From contig CAJUGV010000001.1 of NCBI GenBank assembly GCA_910586505.1, positions 372,001 through 436,000 of the forward strand: a stretch of DNA of 64,000 nt, in the 5' to 3' direction. Every line of letters starts with the position of its first letter. Position 1 is the stretch's first letter. The notes under the pieces are model-generated. The model did no database searches, was not told the origin of the DNA, and saw nothing but the letters and a program-made list of their open reading frames with translations. Position numbers and translations under genes: made by a program. The stretch comes from an uncultured Paraprevotella sp. (GTDB lineage Bacteria > Bacteroidota > Bacteroidia > Bacteroidales > Bacteroidaceae). Below are positions 36,008-44,556 of this stretch, in pieces.

Positions 36008-36784
36008 ATGCAAGAACGTCATTCCGACCGCGAACGTTATTTTGACGAGCAGGCCCGCACCACAGAGAAATATTATATACCCTACATCCGTCGGTACATG
36101 TCCCGGCTTCCGCACGAGGTGTTGGAAATAGGATGTGGTGAAGGCGGAAATCTGTTTCCCTTCGCGAAACTGGGATGTGCCGTGACGGGAGTGGATATCG
36201 CTTCCGGACGTATAGCGCAGGCCCGACGTTTCTTTGCCGGAAGAGGGGCGGAAGGGACCTTTATCGATTCCGACATTTTTAAACTGACGGAACTGGAGCA
36301 TCGGTTTTCGCTTATTCTGGTGCACGACGTGATAGAGCACATTGATGACAAAGTTGGCTTTTTGGAAGGTATCAAACGTTATCTGGCACCGGGAGGCATG
36401 GTGTTTGTCGCCTTTCCCGCATGGCAGATGCCCTTCGGCGGACATCAGCAGATAGCCCGCAGCAGAGTCGTGTCTCATTTCCCGTTTCTTCATCTGCTGC
36501 CCGTATCTTGTTACCGAGGAGTGCTCCGCTCGTTTGGAGAGGATGAGGCCACGGTATGTGAACTTCTGAATATCAAGCGGACGAAATGTCCGGTGGAAAA
36601 GTTTCAGCAGGTGCTTCATGACACAGGATATCGTATTACAGACCGCTGTCTGTATCTCATTAATCCGCATTATGAGACGAAGTTCGGGCTGACACCGCGC
36701 CGCCTTTGTTGCGGCATTCCGTCTGTTCCTTACCTGCGGAACTTTTTCAGTACGAGTTGTTTTTATATTATTCAGCCCGAGTGA
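36008..36784 (+). CDS. Class I SAM-dependent methyltransferase
   Basis: 258 residues. SAM motif I LEIGCGEGG (39-47), acidic motif II in GVDIASG (D63) and a post-II stretch LILVHDVIEHIDD like UbiG/Coq3-type O-methyltransferases. The C-terminal half has several aromatic residues. The substrate is unknown; lipid, quinone or glycan methylation are all possible. Monocistronic. Confidence 0.85.
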   Translation: MQERHSDRERYFDEQARTTEKYYIPYIRRYMSRLPHEVLEIGCGEGGNLFPFAKLGCAVTGVDIASGRIAQARRFFAGRGAEGTFIDSDIFKLTELEHRFSLILVHDVIEHIDDKVGFLEGIKRYLAPGGMVFVAFPAWQMPFGGHQQIARSRVVSHFPFLHLLPVSCYRGVLRSFGEDEATVCELLNIKRTKCPVEKFQQVLHDTGYRITDRCLYLINPHYETKFGLTPRRLCCGIPSVPYLRNFFSTSCFYIIQPE

Positions 36785-36877
36785 TCGGATTTTTTTTCTG
36801 TAAGGAAAAAATATTATTTTCAGATAAAAATGTAATTCTCCCGTTTACAGGAGATTATAGGTGGCATATCGTGTCGG

Positions 36878-36941
36878 AAAATGAAGAGCACGAAATTTTC
36901 AAATACTGCGCTTTGCGGAAAAATTTCGTGCTCTTCATTTT
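36878..36941. terminator. Perfect 22-bp inverted repeat with T-run
   Basis: Arms 36878-36899 and 36920-36941 are exact reverse complements around a 20-nt loop, followed by a T-rich run on the plus strand. Most likely the terminator of the methyltransferase gene that ended 94 bases earlier, though the stem is unusually long and perfect. Confidence 0.65.
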
Positions 36942-37110
36942 TTATTTTGTTCCGCAAGGTGTTTCCGCTTTCTCTGTACTATACCTGTTTGTATCGATTT
37001 ATGAATATTTTCGGGATGCGGAACCGTTTTTTCCCTGGTCAGTGCTGCCGTGACAAGTCAGGCTGTATCCGTTCGGTGAACGGCGCTGTGCGTGAAAACA
37101 TATAAAAGAA

Positions 37111-37142
37111 AGTCGGGAAGCAGAGTTATCTGCTTCCCGACT
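37111..37142 (-). terminator. Terminator of tRNA-Leu
   Basis: 14-bp perfect stem (37111-37124 with 37129-37142) and GTTA loop. On the minus strand it follows the tRNA 3' end by three bases and runs into TTTCTTTTA. Confidence 0.85.
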
Positions 37143-37145
37143 GCG

Positions 37146-37227
37146 TACCCAGACCCGGGATCGAACCGGGATGGGTTGCCCCACTGGTGTTTGAGACCAG
37201 CGCGTCTACCGATTCCGCCATCTGGGC
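37146..37227 (-). tRNA. tRNA-Leu (CAA)
   Basis: 82 nt. Acceptor GCCCAGA pairs with TCTGGGT, the anticodon loop CTCAAAC gives CAA, there is a long class II variable arm, and the T-arm CCCGG-TTCGATC-CCGGG is perfect. CCA is not encoded. Own promoter and terminator. Confidence 0.96.
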
Positions 37228-37249
37228 GCTTCTCTTTCGATTGCGAGTG

Positions 37250-37281
37250 CAAAGTTAGGCGTTTTTTTTTTACTTGCAAAA
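37250..37281 (-). promoter_or_regulatory. Bacteroidetes-type promoter of tRNA-Leu
   Basis: TTTTG (37277-37281), 19-nt spacer, TAACTTTG (37250-37257) on the minus strand, 22 bases before the tRNA. It is a clean consensus example for this genome. Confidence 0.8.
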
Positions 37282-37570
37282 CTTTGAATGCTTTTTTTCT
37301 TTCAGCAGTCCATTTTATAGGAATGTACCGGTCTGACGGCCGGGTATGACCTGGCGGACGGGAATGCGGTTATCCGGAAGAAACCGTATCCGTATGGACC
37401 GGGGGAAGAGAGCTGTTTGCTGACGGGGCGATAAAAGTAAAACGGAAGGAAGTGTTAAAGGTTAAGTTTGCAGAATAAAAGGCCTATTTAAGTGATTTTA
37501 AATCTCCTTTTTCGCGTTTGTTCATGAAAAGAGTTAACTTAGCAACTGTTTAGATCAGTCTATATTATAT

Positions 37571-38656
37571 ATGGAAGCAAAAGAAGTGAATTATTGCGTG
37601 ATATTGGCAGGTGGTATCGGGAGCAGGCTGTGGCCTGTAAGCCGTAAAGAGTTGCCCAAGCAGTTCCTTGATTGGTTCGGTACGGGGCGGACTTTGTTAC
37701 AACAAACTTACGACCGTTTCCGCAAAATAATCGATGCTGAGCATATTTTTATTGTGACCAATGAAGATTATGCCGATCTGGTGAGCGAGCAGCTGCCTGA
37801 CGTGTTGCCCGACCGGGTGCTGAAAGAACCTATCCGGCGGAATACGTTACCCAGTGTGGCATGGGCCACGATGTGCATCAGCCAGCATTGTCCGTATGCC
37901 AACGTGATAGTTTCGCCGGCCGATCAATTGATTCTGGAGGAGAATAATTTCGATGATGATGTATTGAAAGGACTGGATTTTGTAGGACGTTCGGACTGTT
38001 TGCTGACCATGGGCGTCAAGCCAACCCGTCCCGATACCGGATACGGATACATACAGGCGCATGAAGACATGGAAGAGGGTTCTTTTGCCAAGGTGAAATC
38101 TTTTACGGAGAAACCGGCTATGGATTTTGCCCGTGTGTTCATGGAGAGCGGAGAGTTTTATTGGAATACGGGACTGTATTTATACAATGTGCGTACCATG
38201 AAGAAAGCGATTCATGATCTGGTGCCGGATTACCGCGACAGTCTGACCGAAGCGGTGGATGAAGTCTGTGGGGATAATTGCTGCCATGTACCGTCCCATT
38301 TCGACACTTTGCCTAATCTGTCGCTGGATTACAGTATACTGGAGAAAAGTGAGAATGTGTATGTCCAGGTGTGTGATTTCGGATGGGCTGACCTGGGTTC
38401 GTGGAATTCCATACATAACGATACCCAACGTGACAGCCAGGACAACGTGCTGCTTAACACCGAGGCTCTGTTGTACAACAGTGAGGGTAACGTCATCTGC
38501 CTTCCTGAGGGGCGGATAGCGGTCATTGACGGACTGAAAGGTTTTGTCGTGGCAGAGAAGGGGGATGTATTGATGATATGCCCTAAGGATGACAGTGCGG
38601 CGTTGAGGCGTATGATGACGGATGCTCAGATGAAGTTGGGAGAAGACTTTATTTAG
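37571..38656 (+). CDS. Mannose-1-phosphate guanylyltransferase
   Basis: 361 residues. Nucleotidyltransferase signature ILAGGIGSRLWPVSRKELPKQFL and the type II features VSPADQLI, FTEKP and FYWNTGLYLYN. It makes GDP-mannose from GTP and mannose 1-phosphate for glycans and GDP-fucose. The length fits the GMP-only form without the phosphomannose isomerase domain. Monocistronic, with a terminator just downstream. Confidence 0.93.
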   Translation: MEAKEVNYCVILAGGIGSRLWPVSRKELPKQFLDWFGTGRTLLQQTYDRFRKIIDAEHIFIVTNEDYADLVSEQLPDVLPDRVLKEPIRRNTLPSVAWATMCISQHCPYANVIVSPADQLILEENNFDDDVLKGLDFVGRSDCLLTMGVKPTRPDTGYGYIQAHEDMEEGSFAKVKSFTEKPAMDFARVFMESGEFYWNTGLYLYNVRTMKKAIHDLVPDYRDSLTEAVDEVCGDNCCHVPSHFDTLPNLSLDYSILEKSENVYVQVCDFGWADLGSWNSIHNDTQRDSQDNVLLNTEALLYNSEGNVICLPEGRIAVIDGLKGFVVAEKGDVLMICPKDDSAALRRMMTDAQMKLGEDFI

Positions 38657-38689
38657 TGCTCCTGTCCTTTGTAGATTCAAAGATATAAT

Positions 38690-38719
38690 AAAAGCGCGGT
38701 TATCATTAACCGCGCTTTT
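38690..38719. terminator. Bidirectional terminator between convergent genes
   Basis: 13-bp perfect stem (38690-38702 with 38707-38719), TCAT loop, A-run on one side and T-run on the other. It serves the guanylyltransferase gene on plus and the greA-HIT operon on minus. Confidence 0.88.
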
Positions 38720-38742
38720 GTATGATGGAATGTGTGCCTCCC

Positions 38743-39150
38743 TTATTGCATTTCCGTAGTAAAATTGTTCCGAATGGCCTGAGCCGTGGCTTGGAATTCC
38801 TCGTCGGTGAACGATAGTTTGGGATTGCTGAAAAGCATGTCCTTCTCATTCTGCATGGGAATCAGGTGGATGTGTGCATGAGGTACTTCCAGTCCCAGTA
38901 CGGCCTGCCCCACCTTGATGCATGGGAAAGCCTTCTTGATGGCTGCTGCTACGTGTTTGGCGAAGATTTGCATTTCACCGATTTCCTCGTCCGTCAGATC
39001 GAAGATGTAGTCTACTTCACGCTTGGGAACAACGAGCGTATGTCCTTTCACCAACGGATTGATGTCGAGAAAGGCATAGAAACGGTCGTTCTCTGCACAT
39101 TTGTAACTCGGAATGTCCCCGTTTATGATTTTGCTGAATATGGTTGCCAT
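38743..39150 (-). CDS. HIT-family nucleotide-binding hydrolase
   Basis: 135 residues. Histidine triad HAHIH at 91-95 within VPHAHIHLIP. Members of the HINT/Fhit superfamily hydrolyse AMP-linked or dinucleoside polyphosphate substrates. It begins five bases after the greA stop, so it is co-transcribed with greA. Confidence 0.93.
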   Translation of the reverse strand: MATIFSKIINGDIPSYKCAENDRFYAFLDINPLVKGHTLVVPKREVDYIFDLTDEEIGEMQIFAKHVAAAIKKAFPCIKVGQAVLGLEVPHAHIHLIPMQNEKDMLFSNPKLSFTDEEFQATAQAIRNNFTTEMQ

Positions 39151-39155
39151 GCCGG

Positions 39156-39623
39156 TTATTCGAATGAGATGTTCGTTATTTCCAGTTGTATGGTTCCTTG
39201 CGGAATCTTGATTTCGGTCACATCGCCCACTTTTTTACCCAATAATCCTTGCGCGATGGGAGTCTGTACGGAAATCTTGCCTTCTTTCAGGTTGGCTTCC
39301 GTCTCTGAAACGATGGTGTATGTCATCTTCATATTGTTCTTTACATTCCTCATCTCCACTTTCGACAGTATTTGAACCGTATCGGCTTTCAGCTTTGATG
39401 TGTCGATGATTTTGGCATCGCTGATAATGGCTTTTAGTTGGTTTATCTTAATTTCCAGCATAGCCTGATGCTCTTTGGCGGCATCATATTCCGAGTTTTC
39501 GCTCAGGTCGCCTTTGTCGCGAGCTTCGGCGATTGCGGCTGAAGCGGCTGGCCGTTCTATGGTTTCCATTTCTTTGAGTTGGGCCACCAACTTGTCGTAG
39601 CCCTCTTGTGACATATAAGCCAT
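39156..39623 (-). CDS. greA: Transcript cleavage factor GreA
   Basis: 155 residues. N-terminal coiled coil with the tip acidic pair D39 and E42 (RDKGDLSENSEYD), then the FKBP-like domain ending IPQGTIQLEITNISFE. It rescues backtracked RNA polymerase by stimulating RNA cleavage. It is preceded by a textbook Shine-Dalgarno sequence, rare in this phylum. Confidence 0.97.
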   Translation of the reverse strand: MAYMSQEGYDKLVAQLKEMETIERPAASAAIAEARDKGDLSENSEYDAAKEHQAMLEIKINQLKAIISDAKIIDTSKLKADTVQILSKVEMRNVKNNMKMTYTIVSETEANLKEGKISVQTPIAQGLLGKKVGDVTEIKIPQGTIQLEITNISFE

Positions 39624-39630
39624 AATTATT

Positions 39631-39636
39631 CCTCCT
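39631..39636 (-). promoter_or_regulatory. Consensus Shine-Dalgarno (AGGAGG) for greA
   Basis: AGGAGG lies seven bases before the greA ATG on the minus strand. Most genes in this window have no such site, so it stands out. Confidence 0.75.
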
Positions 39637-39681
39637 AATAGTTTTAATGTATTCTTACTTGGAAAGATAAAAACAAAAGAA

Positions 39682-39703
39682 TTCCGGCTTTAACCAGCCG
39701 GAA
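39682..39703 (-). terminator. Terminator of the TlpA-like lipoprotein gene
   Basis: 8-bp stem (39682-39689 with 39696-39703) followed on the minus strand by TTCTTTTGTTTTTAT. Confidence 0.75.
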
Positions 39704-39792
39704 CCCTTTTGCCTTCTTCTTTAATGATTCTATGCAAAGGTAAGCTTTAAATTCTGAATTACAAAGATTTTTGCATTTTTTTCCGTTTGATG

Positions 39793-40962
39793 TTATTTCT
39801 TGACTTGCTGTCCGCATAGTTTTTGTATGATCCCTTCCAGATCGGCGATTTGCTCGTCGCGTGCCACGAGGTCACCGTTCCGGTCGATGAGGAAATAGGT
39901 GGGCAGGCGCTGTACGAGGTAGGAGCCTATGTAACCGGAGGCTTCTCCTTCGCTTTCATACACACAGGTCCATGGCAGATGCTCGCAGGCCGTTTTCCAG
40001 TAATGCTCGTCGGGGTCTATTGAAATCTGATAGATGTCGAATCCTTGCGGAGCGTATTTGTCGTAAAGTGTCCTCATCTGCATAATGCGTTCTTTGGATG
40101 TGGGCAGGGAGTAGGCGGTGAAGTCCAGCAGCACCACCTTGTTTTTTATGTCCGACAACTTGCGGTTTTGTCTGTGAATGTCCGGTAATTCAATGTCAAT
40201 AATGCCGGCCGCTGATATTTTCTCCGGTGAGATGTCGTTGAAGTTGAGCGGATCCGGCCTTTTAATGTTCTTCAGGCCCTGTATGGCGATGTTACGCAAA
40301 TTTTCCGTACGATCGGTTCCCGGATAGTTCACGTCCCAAGCGGTGGCTACGGCTCCCACGAACCTGATGTCGTCCGGGTTGTCTACGGGATTGAATATCA
40401 ATCGTCCGTTTATGGTCTGGAACAAGGCGAAATAGGCTGCTGCCGAGGCCGGATTCTCCATGATGTACCGGCTTTTCATTTCTTTTTTATAGAGAGCTAT
40501 TTTCTCATTGACGAGGCGTTCCTGTTCGCCTAAGGTGAGGCTTCTGTTGTTGATGATATCTGCGATGGATTGTTGAAGGGCTGTCAGTTTGTTGCTTACT
40601 TCTTGAATCGTCAGGCAATTCTTTGAACCTTCTACCGTATAGCCGGTTCCCATGTCGGAGAGTCCGGCTTTCACTTTGATAATTTCCGTAGAATCGATGG
40701 AGAGGTTGATAATCTGACGGTCGATGCGTAACCGGTAGAATTCCGGGTTTCCGGGTCTCGGTTCCCGGAAGCGGAAGTGTCCGTCTTCGTCCAGCCGGAT
40801 AGAATCTATGATCTCCACCCCGTCAAGAGTGGTGGCTTCGAGGTACAATGTCTGTTTGTCGGCCTCGGTTATTTGTCCGTTTATCTCAAACTGTTCCGCA
40901 TTGTTTCTACAGGCCGTCCCCAGAGTCAGGAGGGCGGCCATGGCATATATGATTCTCTTCAT
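39793..40962 (-). CDS. TlpA-like thioredoxin-fold lipoprotein lacking the CxxC active site
   Basis: 389 residues. Lipobox with C18 (LTLGTAC). An N-terminal DUF4369-like beta domain (about 25-100) and helical middle precede a thioredoxin fold (about 255-385). Where active TlpA proteins have WCxPC, this one has YSLPTS (Y284-S289), so both cysteines are gone while the fold landmarks (VVLLDFTAY, the cis-Pro region LPTYFLIDRNGDLV) remain. It is probably a binding or structural protein rather than an oxidoreductase. Monocistronic. A TATCTTTG box lies upstream at 40992-40999. Confidence 0.85.
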   Translation of the reverse strand: MKRIIYAMAALLTLGTACRNNAEQFEINGQITEADKQTLYLEATTLDGVEIIDSIRLDEDGHFRFREPRPGNPEFYRLRIDRQIINLSIDSTEIIKVKAGLSDMGTGYTVEGSKNCLTIQEVSNKLTALQQSIADIINNRSLTLGEQERLVNEKIALYKKEMKSRYIMENPASAAAYFALFQTINGRLIFNPVDNPDDIRFVGAVATAWDVNYPGTDRTENLRNIAIQGLKNIKRPDPLNFNDISPEKISAAGIIDIELPDIHRQNRKLSDIKNKVVLLDFTAYSLPTSKERIMQMRTLYDKYAPQGFDIYQISIDPDEHYWKTACEHLPWTCVYESEGEASGYIGSYLVQRLPTYFLIDRNGDLVARDEQIADLEGIIQKLCGQQVKK

Positions 40963-41105
40963 CTCGACACTATGAATTTATAATACTTTTGCAAAGATAG
41001 ATGCTTTCGGCTTTCCGCGGAGTAGTAAACCGCGGTTTTTTCATAAAAAAAAGGAAATGAGCATATTTTTATAAGGTTAAAATGCTATTTACCGATATTT
41101 ATGCG

Positions 41106-41113
41106 TACATTTG
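41106..41113 (+). promoter_or_regulatory. -7 box (TACATTTG) for pnp
   Basis: Exact TAnnTTTG. An in-frame upstream start at 41111 lies inside this box, which rules it out and fixes the pnp start at 41147. Confidence 0.6.
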
Positions 41114-41146
41114 CCTGATATATCGAAGAAAATTTTTAGTAATCAA

Positions 41147-43390
41147 ATGAACGTAATTAAGAAAACAGTCGAATTGCCTGATGGAAGAACCATCAGCATC
41201 GAGACCGGGAAATTGGCCAAACAAGCCGATGGAGCCGTAATGCTTACGATGGGCAACACGATGCTCTTGGCCACTGTCTGTGCCGCCAAAGATGCCGTTC
41301 CCGGAACAGATTTTATGCCTTTGCAGGTAGAGTATAGAGAGAAATTTGCCGCTGCCGGCCGTTTCCCCGGAGGATTTACCAAACGTGAAGGTAAGGCTTC
41401 TGACAATGAAATTCTGACTTGCCGTCTTGTGGACCGTGCGTTGCGTCCCTTGTTCCCCGGCAACTATCATGCAGAAGTATATGTGAATGTGATTTTGTAT
41501 TCTGCCGATGGTGTCGATATGCCGGATGCGCTGGCCGGTTTTGCCGCATCCGCAGCACTGGCAGTCTCTGACATACCGTTTGAAGGTCCTATCTCGGAAG
41601 TACGTGTGGCCCGTGTAGACGGTGAGTATATCGTAAACCCGACTTTCGCTCAGCTTGAACAGGCCGACATGGACATCATGGTAGGTGCGACCGAAGAGAA
41701 CATCATGATGGTGGAAGGCGAGATGAAAGAAGTCTCCGAGCAGGATTTGCTGAATGCGCTTAAGGTGGCTCACGAGGCTATTAAGCCGATGTGTCGTTTG
41801 CAGAAGGAATTGGAAAAAGAAGCCGGAAAGGAAGTGAAGCGTGAATACTGCCATGAAATCAATGACGAGGACCTGCGTGAGGAGGTAAAGAAAGCCTGCT
41901 ATGAAGGAGCTTACCGCATCGCACAGGAAGGCAGTCGTGACAAGCACGCCCGTGAGGATGCTTTCATGGAGATACGCGAGAACTTCAAAGTGGCTTATGC
42001 CGAGGCGCATATTGACATGCCTGAAGACGAACTGGCTGAGAAGAATGCTTTGATAGACCGTTATTATCATGATGTGGAACGTGATGCCATGCGCCGTTGC
42101 GTGCTGGATGAAGGCAAGCGTCTTGACGGGCGTGCTACGACGGAGATCCGTCCCATCTGGTGTGAGGCCAGCCCGCTGCCCGGTCCTCACGGTTCGGCTA
42201 TTTTTACACGTGGTGAGACACAGTCGCTCTCAACTTGTACGCTCGGTACGAAACTGGACGAGAAGATTGTGGACGAGGTGCTCGACCAAAGCAAGATGCG
42301 CTTCCTGCTTCATTATAATTTCCCTCCGTTCTCAACCGGTGAGGCCAAGGCACAACGCGGTGTAGGCCGTCGCGAGATCGGTCACGGTCATTTGGCATGG
42401 CGTGGTCTGAAGGGGCAGATTCCCGCAGATTTCCCCTATACGGTACGTGTGGTTTCCGATATTCTGGAGTCTAACGGCTCTTCTTCCATGGCTACGGTTT
42501 GTGCCGGAACGCTGGCGCTGATGGATGCCGGTGTGCCGATGAAGAAGCCGGTGAGCGGTATCGCCATGGGACTTATCAAGAATCCGGGTGAAGAGAAGTA
42601 TGCCGTGCTGTCCGACATCCTGGGTGACGAGGACCACTTGGGCGACATGGACTTCAAGACTACCGGTACGATCGACGGTCTGACTGCCACACAGATGGAT
42701 ATCAAGTGTGACGGATTGAGCTACGAGATTCTGGAGAAGGCTTTGATGCAGGCTAAGGCCGGACGCGAGCACATCCTCGGCAGGCTGACGGAATGTATGG
42801 CCGCTCCGCGTGAGGAGTTGAAACCGCATGTTCCGCGTATCGTACAGATTACTATCCCGAAAGAGTTTATCGGTGCGGTGATCGGCCCCGGAGGAAAGAT
42901 TATTCAGGGCATTCAGGAAGAGACGGGTTCGGTTATCACGATCGAAGAGAAAGACGGCGTAGGAGTTGTTCAGGTGAGCGGAGCCAACAAAGGTGTGATA
43001 GATGCGGCGTTGGCTAAAATCAAGGCTATCGTGGCCGTGCCCGAAGTGGGTGAGGTTTATGACGGTGTGATCCGCAGTGTGATGCCTTACGGAGCTTTCG
43101 TAGAGTTTATGCCGGGCCGTGACGGTCTGCTTCATATCTCTGAGATAGACTGGAAGCGTCTGGAAACGGTGGAGGAAGCCGGATTGAAGGAAGGCGACCA
43201 TCTTCAGGTTAAGCTGGTAGACATCGACCAGAAGACAGGCAAGTTCAAGCTTTCCCGTCGTGTGTTGCTTGAAAAGCCGGAGGGTTACGTGGAGCGTCCC
43301 GCACGTCGTGAGCGTCCTGACAGAGGTGAGCGTCGCGAACGTCGTCCGCGCAACGATGAGCAGAGAAAAGAAGAACAGGCAGGAGAATAA
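41147..43390 (+). CDS. pnp: Polyribonucleotide nucleotidyltransferase (PNPase)
   Basis: 747 residues. Two RNase PH domains with a helical linker (first from residue 1; second containing EIGHGHLAWRGL and SSSMATVCAGTLALMDAGVP), then a KH domain (GAVIGPGGKIIQGIQ), an S1 domain (YGAFVEFMPGRDGLLHISEI) and a basic Arg/Glu-rich tail. It degrades RNA 3' to 5' with phosphate and takes part in mRNA turnover. The start MNVIKKTVELPDGRTI is fixed by the overlapping promoter. Monocistronic here; no rpsO in front, unlike in many bacteria. Confidence 0.98.
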   Translation: MNVIKKTVELPDGRTISIETGKLAKQADGAVMLTMGNTMLLATVCAAKDAVPGTDFMPLQVEYREKFAAAGRFPGGFTKREGKASDNEILTCRLVDRALRPLFPGNYHAEVYVNVILYSADGVDMPDALAGFAASAALAVSDIPFEGPISEVRVARVDGEYIVNPTFAQLEQADMDIMVGATEENIMMVEGEMKEVSEQDLLNALKVAHEAIKPMCRLQKELEKEAGKEVKREYCHEINDEDLREEVKKACYEGAYRIAQEGSRDKHAREDAFMEIRENFKVAYAEAHIDMPEDELAEKNALIDRYYHDVERDAMRRCVLDEGKRLDGRATTEIRPIWCEASPLPGPHGSAIFTRGETQSLSTCTLGTKLDEKIVDEVLDQSKMRFLLHYNFPPFSTGEAKAQRGVGRREIGHGHLAWRGLKGQIPADFPYTVRVVSDILESNGSSSMATVCAGTLALMDAGVPMKKPVSGIAMGLIKNPGEEKYAVLSDILGDEDHLGDMDFKTTGTIDGLTATQMDIKCDGLSYEILEKALMQAKAGREHILGRLTECMAAPREELKPHVPRIVQITIPKEFIGAVIGPGGKIIQGIQEETGSVITIEEKDGVGVVQVSGANKGVIDAALAKIKAIVAVPEVGEVYDGVIRSVMPYGAFVEFMPGRDGLLHISEIDWKRLETVEEAGLKEGDHLQVKLVDIDQKTGKFKLSRRVLLEKPEGYVERPARRERPDRGERRERRPRNDEQRKEEQAGE

Positions 43391-43415
43391 CCTGTTTCGT
43401 TTGTAAGATATGGAT

Positions 43416-43450
43416 AAGGGAGCTGCCGTTTTGGCAGCTCCCTTCTTGTT
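43416..43450 (+). terminator. Intrinsic terminator of pnp
   Basis: 12-bp perfect stem (43416-43427 with 43433-43444), 5-nt loop, then CTTGTTG. Confidence 0.85.
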
Positions 43451-44170
43451 GTCATAGATAAAGATTCGTAAGGATGGGTTGCGGGACTGCTCCGCGGCAT
43501 GCTTTTATGGGGTGGGTTAAAAGGTGGGTGTGATACTTGTAATGCACTTCTTTGATTAGTGAGTCTGCTTCCAGTACTTAAAATGCCGGAGGCTGCTGTG
43601 CGGTTGACAGAATGACACTTTTTCATCCGTTTCCGGTTGTGAAGCGACTGCTGTTCAGAGAAATTCGGATGGGGAAAATGAATAACTATTCCTATTTGTT
43701 TGCATATATGCGGGATTCGGTTGCATATATACGGTTTTTCATGGGCAAGAATTTTTTTTGTAGTGCGGAGTACGGATATTTTTTATCCGCATGACGGGGA
43801 CTACTGTTCTGTGAACGGTGCGAAAACGAGGCTGTTCCGACGGATGGAGGGTGCCTTTTACTCTTGTTTTTCGTCTGGATGGCGGACTTTTTCCGACAGG
43901 AATGGAAAAGCAATATGTCGTGAGAATATCGGTGATGTTTACGTACTGTCCGGAGTTGTGCGGCACAGTGTATCGGGATGGCTGCGCATGTGTGCACCGA
44001 AAGTGCGGAATAGGTGACGGATTGTCATGGCCTCGGCCGGCGAGAGCGGCGTCTTTGCGTCTCTTTTCGTACGTGCCGGCAGATGAACGAATCTTGCAAG
44101 GGCGGATCTGACATTCTGACAGTCTGTCGTCGTTTTCGGAGAAATGGCGGGCGGACGGTAGAGGCGGTAA
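43451..44170. other. 720-base gap with no supported gene
   Basis: Open frames here overlap each other on both strands and one runs into the tRNA, so none is credible. A pair of near-identical elements, TTGCATATATGCGG-like (43700-43713) and TTGCATATATACGG (43721-43734), lies 21 bp apart. A small hairpin CGGATA/TATCCG sits at 43773-43789. Confidence 0.45.
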
Positions 44171-44175
44171 GAATA

Positions 44176-44216
44176 ACAAGCGAGCATCCGCCCGAATCGG
44201 ACGGATGCTCGCTTGT
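44176..44216 (-). terminator. Terminator of the tRNA-Asn pair
   Basis: 15-bp perfect stem (44176-44190 with 44202-44216) and 11-nt loop, immediately after the 3' end of the second tRNA on the minus strand. Confidence 0.8.
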
Positions 44217-44218
44217 AT

Positions 44219-44295
44219 TGGCGCTTCAGGATGGGCTTGAACCAACGACCTCCTGATTAACAGTCAGGTGCTCTAACCAACTGAGCTACTGAAGC
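44219..44295 (-). tRNA. tRNA-Asn (GTT), copy 2
   Basis: 77 nt including an encoded CCA. Acceptor GCTTCAG/CTGAAGC, anticodon loop CTGTTAA. The T-stem has a T-T mismatch at its second pair, shared with the neighbouring copy. It differs from copy 1 by one base next to the anticodon stem. Confidence 0.94.
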
Positions 44296-44315
44296 AGTGT
44301 GCAACGGTGAGAAAC

Positions 44316-44392
44316 TGGCGCTTCAGGATGGGCTTGAACCAACGACCCCCTGATTAACAGTCAGGTGCTCTAACCAACTGAGCTACTGAAGC
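44316..44392 (-). tRNA. tRNA-Asn (GTT), copy 1
   Basis: Tandem, nearly identical copy 20 bases upstream on the minus strand, with CCA encoded and the same T-stem mismatch. Confidence 0.94.
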
Positions 44393-44421
44393 AGTGCTGA
44401 GCATTCTCCCCAATTGCGATG

Positions 44422-44452
44422 CAAAAGTAGCTGATATTTTTTAATTATGCAA
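44422..44452 (-). promoter_or_regulatory. Bacteroidetes-type promoter of the tRNA-Asn pair
   Basis: TTG (44450-44452), 20-nt spacer, TACTTTTG (44422-44429) on the minus strand, about 30 bases before the first tRNA. Confidence 0.75.
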
Positions 44453-44544
44453 TTTATCGGTGAAAAAAATGACTATAAAATGAAAAAATCATAAGCATGG
44501 GGAATACTTGTCCCCATATTTGGTATCCGTAAATCTGAAATGAT

Positions 44545-44552
44545 TAAATTTG
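44545..44552 (+). promoter_or_regulatory. -7 box (TAAATTTG) just before the S41 protease start
   Basis: Exact TAnnTTTG four bases before the ATG at 44557, with TTTG 22 bp upstream (44519-44522). If used, the mRNA would be leaderless or nearly so. Another weaker element, CATATTTG, lies 29 bases upstream. Confidence 0.4.
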
Positions 44553-44556
44553 CGGT

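Noticed and set aside
41015..41042. CCGCGG repeats plus T-run upstream of pnp as a terminator
   Set aside because: Stem is only six pairs and no plus-strand gene lies upstream of it; it may be chance between divergent promoters.
43739..44245. 168-codon minus-strand ORF before the tRNA-Asn genes
   Set aside because: Overlaps a tRNA and its terminator, lacks any motif, and competing ORFs of similar quality exist on the other strand.
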